This document shows positions 58,129 through 64,000 of a DNA stretch of 64,000 nucleotides, in pieces (the first letter of the stretch is position 1; the number at the start of each line of letters is the position of its first letter). The position numbers were made by a program, and so were the translations under genes. Under the pieces are notes generated by a model. That model saw nothing but the letters and a program-made list of their open reading frames with translations, made no database searches and had not been told where the DNA came from. This DNA is from CBFFRJ01 sp051486985 (GTDB lineage: Bacteria > Pseudomonadota > Gammaproteobacteria > Enterobacterales > Enterobacteriaceae): the NCBI RefSeq assembly GCF_051486985.1, contig NZ_JAHVDV010000020.1, forward strand, positions 1 through 64,000, in the 5' to 3' direction.

Positions 58129-59070
58129 ATGTTAGACAATGTTTTAAGAATTGCCACACGGCAAAGTCCCCTGGCGCTCTGGCAGGCACATTATGTTAAG
58201 ACACAGCTGGAGGCACATCATGCCAACCTGACGGTTGAACTGGTGCCCATGGTTACCCGCGGCGATGTCATTCTGGATACTCCTCTGGCTAAAGTCGGTG
58301 GTAAAGGCTTATTTGTAAAAGAGCTGGAACTGGCTTTGCTTGAAAATCGTGCAGATATTGCGGTGCATTCGATGAAAGATGTGCCGGTAGACTTTCCAGA
58401 GGGGCTGGGTCTGGTAACCATCTGCGAGCGTGAAGATCCGCGCGATGCTTTCGTTTCCAATCACTTTAACTGTCTTGATGACTTGCCAGCGGGCAGCGTT
58501 GTCGGCACGTCAAGTTTACGCCGCCAGTGTCAACTGGCCGCACGTCGCCCGGATCTTGAGATTCGTTCCCTGCGAGGCAACGTAGGTACACGCTTAAGTA
58601 AACTCGACAACGGCGATTATGACGCGATTATTCTCGCCGTTGCAGGACTAAAACGTCTGGGTCTGGCAGCGCGTATCAAGCAAGCACTACCTCCTGAACT
58701 CTCTCTCCCGGCCGTCGGCCAGGGGGCGGTCGGGATTGAATGTCGGCTGGCGGATGAACACACACGAGCACTGCTCGCCCCGCTCAACCATGATGAAACG
58801 TCGCTGCGGGTTGCGGCTGAACGTGCCATGAATACGCGGCTTGAAGGCGGCTGCCAGGTGCCAATTGGCAGCTATGCTGAAATAACGGAGGGGGAGCTTT
58901 GGCTACGCGCCTTAGTCGGTGCACCGGATGGCTCTGACATTATTCGTGGCGAACGACGTGGCCAGCCGTCAGAGGCGGTCGAAATGGGCATTTCTCTCGC
59001 TGAAGAGCTGCTCGCAAACGGCGCTCGTGACATTCTGACCGACGTTTATAACGGAGACGCGCCTGCATGA
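58129..59070 (+). CDS. hemC: Porphobilinogen deaminase HemC
   Basis: Polymerises four porphobilinogen units into hydroxymethylbilane. It has 313 residues like E. coli. The dipyrromethane cofactor Cys is in RLEGGCQVPIGSYAE (about 242) and the catalytic Asp in HSMKDVP (about 84). The start at 58129 matches MLDNVLRIATRQSP; an ATG five codons earlier could also be used. It begins the hemCDXY operon, divergent from cyaA; hemD overlaps it by four bases. Confidence 0.97.
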   Translation: MLDNVLRIATRQSPLALWQAHYVKTQLEAHHANLTVELVPMVTRGDVILDTPLAKVGGKGLFVKELELALLENRADIAVHSMKDVPVDFPEGLGLVTICEREDPRDAFVSNHFNCLDDLPAGSVVGTSSLRRQCQLAARRPDLEIRSLRGNVGTRLSKLDNGDYDAIILAVAGLKRLGLAARIKQALPPELSLPAVGQGAVGIECRLADEHTRALLAPLNHDETSLRVAAERAMNTRLEGGCQVPIGSYAEITEGELWLRALVGAPDGSDIIRGERRGQPSEAVEMGISLAEELLANGARDILTDVYNGDAPA

Positions 59071-59807
59071 GTATCCTTGTCACCCGTCCCTCTCCCGCAG
59101 GAGAGATACTTGTGAGCCGGTTGCGCGCTCTGGGGCTGGTGGCATGGAGCTTTCCGCTGATTGAGTTTTCCCCTGGACGCGAGCTGCATTCTCTCGCCGG
59201 GCGGTTGAATGCGCTCACCGCCAACGACATGGTTTTCATCCTTTCACAACATGCGGTGACCTTCGCCCAGGCTCACTTAAAACAGGCCCATACTACGTGG
59301 CCTGCAGACCCGGACTATTTCGCGATTGGCCGCACAAGCGCGCTGGCACTGCATAAAGTCAGCGGTATTGATGTACGCTACCCGCTGGATCGTGAAATTA
59401 GCGAAGTCTTACTACAATTGCCTGAATTACAAAGCATTGAGGGCAAACGTGCGCTAATCTTACGAGGCAATGGTGGCCGGGAATTACTAGGTCAAACCCT
59501 GCAGGAACGGGGCGCCATAGTAGAATTTTGTGAATGCTATCAACGCAGTATGAAATATTACGACGGCGCAGAAGAAGCGATGCGCTGGCACACGCGGGGG
59601 GTGACTACCCTGGTGGTAACCAGCGGCGAGATGTTACAGCAACTTTTTTCACTCACTCCACCCTGGTATCGTGAAAACTGGCTACTGGGTTGTCGACTGC
59701 TTGTCGTCAGTGAACGTTTGGCGAACCTCGCCCGGGAATTGGGCTGGCAGGATATTCAGGTCGCCGATAACGCAGAAAACGATGCGCTGATTCGCGCATT
59801 ACAATAA
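59067..59807 (+). CDS. hemD: Uroporphyrinogen-III synthase HemD
   Basis: Cyclises hydroxymethylbilane with inversion of ring D. It has 246 residues like E. coli, two Rossmann-like domains (about 1-35 plus 175-246, and 36-172). The N-terminal SILVTRPSPAGE and the Tyr-containing ECYQRSMKYYD are typical; overall conservation in this family is low. Its ATG overlaps the hemC stop (ATGA). Confidence 0.96.
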   Translation: MSILVTRPSPAGEILVSRLRALGLVAWSFPLIEFSPGRELHSLAGRLNALTANDMVFILSQHAVTFAQAHLKQAHTTWPADPDYFAIGRTSALALHKVSGIDVRYPLDREISEVLLQLPELQSIEGKRALILRGNGGRELLGQTLQERGAIVEFCECYQRSMKYYDGAEEAMRWHTRGVTTLVVTSGEMLQQLFSLTPPWYRENWLLGCRLLVVSERLANLARELGWQDIQVADNAENDALIRALQ

Positions 59808-59828
59808 CACTCATAATGGGAAGCCATA

Positions 59829-60986
59829 ATGACGGAACAACAACACTCCTCTGCCGTGGTTGAAGAGACCAAACAGGTTGATGGCACAACGCCGCCGCCC
59901 GAAAAAGCCGAGAAGAACAACCGCGCTGGCAAGACGAGTCTTGCACTGAGTGTGATTGCAATTGCTATCGCACTGGCCGCAGGCGTCGGTCTTTATGGCT
60001 GGGTCAAGCATCAGACCACCGTTATACGTGCGACGAACGACGAGCTGGCAAATCAGGTCATTGCTTTACAGCAGGCCCAGGATAAACAAAAAGCCGGGCT
60101 GGAAGACGTTATCAAGCAGCAAGCGACGCAGCTGGACGAAGCCAAAAACCAGCAGGCCGCACTCAACAAGCAGTTGGATGAGTTGCAGCAAAAAGTGGCG
60201 ACGATATCCGGCTCTGACGCTAAAACCTGGCTGCTGGCCCAGGCTGATTTCCTGGTCAAACTGGCCGGGCGTAAGCTCTGGAGCGATCAGGATGCCACGA
60301 CGGCCGCTGCACTGTTGAAAAGCGCCGATATCAGCCTTGCTGAAATGAATGATCCCAGCCTGATTACCGCTCGTCGCGCCATCACCGAGGATATCACTGC
60401 TCTGTCTGCTATCACTCAGGTGGACTATGACGGCATTATTCTGAAGGTGAATCAGTTATCCAATCAGATAGATAACCTGCGCCTTGCGGACAATAACGAC
60501 GACGATTCTCCGATGGACGCCGATAGCAGCGAGCTCTCCAGCTCTATTACCGAATGGCGCGTAAACCTTCAGAAAAGCTGGCAGAGCTTTATGGACAGCT
60601 TTATTACTATTCGCCGCCGCGATGACACGGCGGTTCCGCTGCTGGCACCTAATCAGGACGTCTATCTGCGTGAAAATATCCGTTCGCGGCTGTTAGTAGC
60701 GGCGCAGGCGGTTCCTCGTCATCAGGAAGAGACCTACAAGCAGGCGCTGGATAATGTGTCGACCTGGGTTCGCGCCTACTACGACACTGAAGATGCGACC
60801 ACCAAAGCGTTCCTTGAAGAGCTTGATAAGCTCGATCAGCAAAGCATCGCGATGGAGATCCCGGATGCGCTGCAAAGTCAGCCTATTCTTGAAAAACTGA
60901 TGCAAACCCGCGTGCGTAATTTGCTGACGCAACCCGGGGCGGATGCGCCTCAATCCGCACCCGCTAACGCACCGCAGGGAGAATAA
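59829..60986 (+). CDS. hemX: HemX family protein (YegS/hemX operon), inner-membrane
   Basis: Single-pass inner-membrane protein of 385 residues: a cytoplasmic N terminus (about 1-35), one membrane helix (about 38-58) and a long periplasmic part that begins with a coiled coil (about 65-125; Gln- and Asp-rich heptads). It was once called a uroporphyrin-III C-methyltransferase, but it lacks the SAM methyltransferase fold, so that name is doubtful. It sits between hemD and hemY; the actual role is not known. The product name in brackets is not used elsewhere; HemX is the standard name. Confidence 0.92.
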   Translation: MTEQQHSSAVVEETKQVDGTTPPPEKAEKNNRAGKTSLALSVIAIAIALAAGVGLYGWVKHQTTVIRATNDELANQVIALQQAQDKQKAGLEDVIKQQATQLDEAKNQQAALNKQLDELQQKVATISGSDAKTWLLAQADFLVKLAGRKLWSDQDATTAAALLKSADISLAEMNDPSLITARRAITEDITALSAITQVDYDGIILKVNQLSNQIDNLRLADNNDDDSPMDADSSELSSSITEWRVNLQKSWQSFMDSFITIRRRDDTAVPLLAPNQDVYLRENIRSRLLVAAQAVPRHQEETYKQALDNVSTWVRAYYDTEDATTKAFLEELDKLDQQSIAMEIPDALQSQPILEKLMQTRVRNLLTQPGADAPQSAPANAPQGE

Positions 60987-60988
60987 TC

Positions 60989-62185
60989 ATGCTGAAAGTA
61001 TTATTGCTCTTTGCACTGTTACTGGCGGGTATTGTAGTTGGCCCGATGATCGCGGGTCACCAGGGTTATGTGCTTATCCAGACGGATAATTACAATATTG
61101 AAACCAGTGTTACCGGCCTTGTCATCATTCTGATTCTTGCCCTTGTGGTGTTGTTTGCTATTGAGTGGCTGTTACGGCGGATTTTCCGTACCGGGGCGCA
61201 CACGCGCGGCTGGTTCGTGGGTCGTAAGCGCCGTCGCGCCCGTAAACAGACGGAACAGGCATTGCTGAAACTGGCCGAAGGTGATTACCAGCAGGTTGAG
61301 AAGCTTATGGCGAAGAACGCCGATCACGCTGAACAACCGGTGGTGAACTACCTGCTGGCTGCCGAAGCAGCCCAGCAGCGTGGCGATGAGATCCGTGCCA
61401 ATCAGCATCTGGAACGTGCCACTGAGCTGGCCGGTCACGATCTTATCCCGGTCGAGATCACCCGCGTACGTTTGCAGCTCGCGCGCAATGAAAATCACGC
61501 CGCACGACATGGCGTCGATAAGCTGCTGGAAATTACGCCTCGCCATCCTGAAGTCTTGCGCCTTGCTGAACAAGCCTATATTCGTACCGGGGCATGGAGT
61601 TCGTTGCTGGATATCATTCCGTCCATGACGAAAGCCAATGTTGGCGATGAAGCCCAGCGTGATGCCCTCCAGCAGCAGGCGTGGATTGGCCTGATGGATC
61701 AGGCGCGAGCCGATCAGGGCAGCGAAGGGCTGAAAACCTGGTGGAAAAACCAGAGCCGTAAAACTCGCCATCAGCCACTGTTACAAGTGGCAATGGCCGA
61801 GCATCTGATTGAATGTAACGATCACGATACCGCGCAGGAAATTATTCTTGATGGCCTTAAACGTCACTATGAAGAGCGGCTGGTGATGGTTATTCCACGC
61901 CTGAAAACCAACAACCCCGAGCAGGTTGAAAAGGTGCTTCGTCAACACATTAAGACCCAGGGCGACCGGCCGCTGTTGTGGAGTACGCTGGGACAATCGT
62001 TGATGAAACATGGCGAATGGAAAGAAGCCTGCCTGGCGTTTCGCGCGGCGATAAAACAGCGTCCGGATGCGTTTGACTATGCCTGGCTGGCAGATTGTCT
62101 TGACCGACTCCATCAGCCCGAAGAGGCTGCCACCATGCGTCGTGACGGCTTGTTGCTGACGCTGCAGAACAATCCACCTTCCTGA
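60989..62185 (+). CDS. hemY: HemY family TPR protein, inner-membrane
   Basis: Protein of 398 residues with two N-terminal membrane helices (about 3-22 and 40-62) and a TPR-rich region (about 85-390) facing the cytoplasm or periplasm depending on topology. Repeats such as AEGDYQQVEKLMAKNAD and AIKQRPDAFDYAWLADCL are visible. It is not the protoporphyrinogen oxidase of the same name in Bacillus. The role is unknown, but the link to hemCD is conserved. It starts two bases after hemX and ends the operon. Confidence 0.94.
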   Translation: MLKVLLLFALLLAGIVVGPMIAGHQGYVLIQTDNYNIETSVTGLVIILILALVVLFAIEWLLRRIFRTGAHTRGWFVGRKRRRARKQTEQALLKLAEGDYQQVEKLMAKNADHAEQPVVNYLLAAEAAQQRGDEIRANQHLERATELAGHDLIPVEITRVRLQLARNENHAARHGVDKLLEITPRHPEVLRLAEQAYIRTGAWSSLLDIIPSMTKANVGDEAQRDALQQQAWIGLMDQARADQGSEGLKTWWKNQSRKTRHQPLLQVAMAEHLIECNDHDTAQEIILDGLKRHYEERLVMVIPRLKTNNPEQVEKVLRQHIKTQGDRPLLWSTLGQSLMKHGEWKEACLAFRAAIKQRPDAFDYAWLADCLDRLHQPEEAATMRRDGLLLTLQNNPPS

Positions 62186-62188
62186 ATC

Positions 62189-62214
62189 TACGGGGCCATA
62201 TGGCCCCGTTTTTA
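62189..62214 (+). terminator. Terminator of hemCDXY
   Basis: The palindrome CGGGGCCATATGGCCCCG (62191-62208) is followed by TTTTT (62209-62213). Confidence 0.88.
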
Positions 62215-62361
62215 ACTGTTAACGTCGCGTTTCTGTGCTACAGTTTTTTGGTCTTTAAAAACGGATCGCTCCCGCCAATGTAACGATTTCCCTGAGTTAC
62301 CCATTTTTTTTATATGCAGCTTTTCGCTGTAGGGCATGACTCGTTTAGGGAAATCCACATC

Positions 62362-63570
62362 ATGAATATCCTGTTATTCGCACTTGCGCGTGCATTACGT
62401 GCGCATCACTGGCTGCGTCTGCTGCTTGGCGCATTTGTTTTATCGTCTCTTGGCAACGGATTAACACAGGTGCTGGTTTTTGGCCTGCTACTGGACTGGG
62501 GCGCGTCGGCATCAACGCTAACGCTCGCTTATATACTGGCGACGTTACCTGGCCTTGTGGGCAGTCATCTGGGGGAAAAGCTTTGCCGTCGCTACTCGCC
62601 TGTTCGGGTTCTGGTCTTTTCCGAAACGCTGGGACTGCTCGCGCTGTCGCTTCCTCTGGTGGGTCTGCTACAGCACAGCATAACGGCGTTACTGATGGTT
62701 CAGTCGGTGGAGGCATTACTGGCTGGCATGGCATGGCCTGCGCTGACGCTGATATTCAAGCGCGGTTTATCTCCTCAGGAGCTTCCGGCAGCGACGGCGC
62801 TGGAGAATGTGATATTTGCGGCTCAGGTCCTGCTCGGCACGGGCCTTGGCGTGATGCTGTATGGGCGGGTCGATCCGCTGCTGCTGCTGAGTATTGATGC
62901 GTTAAGTTTTATGGTTGCCATCACCTTACTCGTTCTGACGTATCTTGCTTACCACGGCCGACATTCAGAAGATGACGCGCCTCAAGCGGCACCGCCGTTA
63001 GCCTGGTCTTTACTCAGCCGAATACAAAAACGCAGCCTGCTGATACTTCCCGTGCTGGCTGCTGTAGGCTCACCAGCAATGGCCTTAATGCCGGCGCTGG
63101 TGCAACAGATACGTCCTGAGGAAGCAACCGGCATCGCGTTGCCTCTGCTCTTCGCCCGTAGTCTGGGTCAGCTGTGTGGACCGCTATTACTCAATGGCGA
63201 GAAACTTCCCGTTTATGCACGCCGGAATCGCCTTTTGCTGATGAACCTTGGGGTATTTCTGGGGGCCTACGGTATGTTGCCGTTCAGTTCAGACAAGGCG
63301 CTTTTCGCGGCAGGGCTGATTTTTATCGCCCATCTGGCATCGAATGTCCTGTTTGCAGCAGGCACCTTTAGTTTACTTGCCGGTTTTACAACGGAGCGGG
63401 TCGCCTGGGCCAGCGCCCGAGCGTGGCGCTGGCAGACGGCAACCGCAACCGTGGTGACAGCAATAGCCGCCGTGCTGGCCCAGGAGTGGGGCGCCACACT
63501 GGCGCTCTATAGTGTCTCCTTCAGCATGCTGCTTATCGCCGTGCTGGTGTTGCATCGCTACCGGGCCTGA
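62362..63570 (+). CDS. MFS family transporter
   Basis: Membrane protein of 402 residues with about twelve hydrophobic segments in two halves, separated by a hydrophilic linker (about 210-230). The type resembles MFS_3/enterobactin-exporter-like carriers (EntS group); no substrate can be read. The N terminus starts MNILLFALARALRAHHW, with an AGGGA site upstream; an ATG 16 codons before is unlikely. In E. coli hemY is followed by glmZ without this gene, so it appears to be an insertion or lineage-specific gene. Confidence 0.78.
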   Translation: MNILLFALARALRAHHWLRLLLGAFVLSSLGNGLTQVLVFGLLLDWGASASTLTLAYILATLPGLVGSHLGEKLCRRYSPVRVLVFSETLGLLALSLPLVGLLQHSITALLMVQSVEALLAGMAWPALTLIFKRGLSPQELPAATALENVIFAAQVLLGTGLGVMLYGRVDPLLLLSIDALSFMVAITLLVLTYLAYHGRHSEDDAPQAAPPLAWSLLSRIQKRSLLILPVLAAVGSPAMALMPALVQQIRPEEATGIALPLLFARSLGQLCGPLLLNGEKLPVYARRNRLLLMNLGVFLGAYGMLPFSSDKALFAAGLIFIAHLASNVLFAAGTFSLLAGFTTERVAWASARAWRWQTATATVVTAIAAVLAQEWGATLALYSVSFSMLLIAVLVLHRYRA

Positions 63571-63583
63571 TTCAAAAAACCAT

Positions 63584-63612
63584 AAAAAAACGCCTGCTAA
63601 AAAGCAGGCGTT
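63584..63612 (-). terminator. Terminator of glmZ
   Basis: AACGCCTGCT (63612-63603 on the minus strand) pairs with AGCAGGCGTT (63598-63589) around a 4-base loop, followed by a run of seven or more T (63590-63584). The T-run exists only on the minus strand. Confidence 0.9.
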
Positions 63613-63786
63613 AAAACAGGTCTTTATGACAACATAAATGGGTGCTTCACTCAACGTTGTGTCCATGGTGTCTGATGAGGCCGAAGCGACATCTGTCAGT
63701 GGACGATAAGCACCGTAAACGGCTCTGCATCATTCCTGAGTTTATGAGGCCCGAAGGCGAGCATAAGAGGTGGAATGAGCATCTAC
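63584..63786 (-). ncRNA. glmZ: Small regulatory RNA GlmZ
   Basis: On the minus strand the sequence begins GTAGATGCTCATTCCACCTC and contains CAGAGCCGTTTACGGTGCTT, ATCGTCCACTGACAGATGTC and ACACCATGGACACAACG, blocks I know from E. coli GlmZ, and ends in the terminator stem CGCCTGCT-AGCAGGCG with a T-run. About 203 nt (E. coli about 207). GlmZ base-pairs with the glmS leader through Hfq and activates synthesis of glucosamine-6-phosphate synthase; RapZ and RNase E inactivate it and GlmY protects it. The terminator loop is shorter than in E. coli. The ORFs overlapping it are not genes. Confidence 0.93.
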
Positions 63787-63787
63787 G

Positions 63788-63813
63788 CTTATATTATTGC
63801 ACATAGTATGCCA
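63788..63813 (-). promoter_or_regulatory. glmZ promoter, sigma54-type with overlapping sigma70 -10
   Basis: On the minus strand TGGCATACTATGTGCA (63813-63798) fits the sigma54 -24/-12 element (TGGCA-N6-TGC type), with the GC about 13 bases before the GlmZ 5' end. AATAAT (63798-63793) is a possible sigma70 -10. Overlapping sigma54 and sigma70 promoters are known for glmY and glmZ in several enterobacteria. Confidence 0.68.
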
Positions 63814-63920
63814 GGTTCGCATTAGCAAAACCTTTAGAACGCAACCTTTTAGGAATGCAGGTAATTCAGCCGGTGAGAAGGTAAAGCAAGGGATCGGCTT
63901 CCCTCTGGCCGTAGCCAGTT

Positions 63921-63938
63921 TGTCGTCCGGAGGAGACA
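63921..63938. promoter_or_regulatory. GlrR-type upstream activating site for glmZ
   Basis: TGTC-N10-GACA at 63921-63938 is exactly the consensus I know for GlrR (QseF), the sigma54 activator of glmY and, in some species, glmZ. It lies about 140 bases upstream of the GlmZ start. The rest of 63814-64000 shows no gene. Confidence 0.65.
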
Positions 63939-64000
63939 AGCCGCAGGCAAGATAAATGAGAGTTTATAAATCAACGTATTAAACGTCACCGGATGGCGAC

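Noticed and set aside
63742..63939. Open reading frame over the glmZ promoter region
   Set aside because: It overlaps the GlmZ RNA, its promoter and the GlrR site; no ribosome site or protein family match is seen.
1..64000. CRISPR arrays, insertion sequences, integrases or tRNA genes
   Set aside because: I looked for spaced direct repeats, transposase or integrase frames and tRNA-like cloverleaf ends and found none.

Overview
The window is enterobacterial chromosome. Gene order and protein lengths follow Escherichia coli K-12 almost throughout (hemG-trkH-yigZ-pepQ, fadBA, fre-ubiD, rfaH, tatDCBA, ubiBJE, udp, dlhH, metE/metR, yigM-yigL-pldB-rhtB-rhtC-recQ-pldA-yigI-rarD, yigG-yigF-corA-uvrD, yigB-xerC-yigA-dapF-lptM, cyaY/cyaA, hemCDXY, glmZ). 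The family-level sequence differences and the accessory content suggest Enterobacter, Lelliottia or a close relative rather than E. coli itself; the species cannot be fixed by reading alone.

Layout. 1-184: P1 promoter of a ribosomal RNA operon that leaves the window to the left. 185-4183: hemG, trkH, yigZ, pepQ. 4331-7736: FadR operator and fadBA. 7921-17272: flavin reductase, UbiD, RfaH, the Tat translocon, three ubiquinone genes and uridine phosphorylase; rmuC, which lies between ubiE and udp in E. coli, is missing. 17535-18362: dlhH. 18351-32393: about 14 kb of accessory DNA between dlhH and metE, in three modules. Module 1 is an operon for a PTS permease, a sulfatase without a signal peptide, a GntR/UTRA regulator, two DUF202 membrane proteins and a radical-SAM sulfatase maturase with a SEC-C tail. 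Module 2 is a binding-protein-dependent ABC importer with a metallo-beta-lactamase-fold hydrolase and a divergent DeoR regulator. Module 3 is AT-richer and encodes an unrecognised protein with a cysteine-peptidase-like Cys/His pattern, followed by two tandem paralogous lipoproteins, a layout resembling toxin-immunity.

32412-44332: the core block from metE to rarD. 44375-46833: a second accessory insertion, a LacI regulator with an enolase-superfamily sugar-acid dehydratase-like enzyme and paired operators. 46959-62185: core genes again, including a corA leader with a candidate leader peptide. 62362-63570: an MFS transporter. 63584-63786: the small RNA GlmZ with a sigma54-type promoter and a GlrR-type upstream site.

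The core genes serve haem synthesis (hemG, hemCDXY), quinone synthesis (ubiD, ubiB, ubiJ, ubiE), cation transport (trkH, corA), fatty acid oxidation, methionine synthesis, DNA repair and recombination (recQ, uvrD, xerC) and envelope biogenesis (tat, lptM, pldA, glmZ). The accessory modules look like carbohydrate or organic-ester scavenging units plus one possible weapon.
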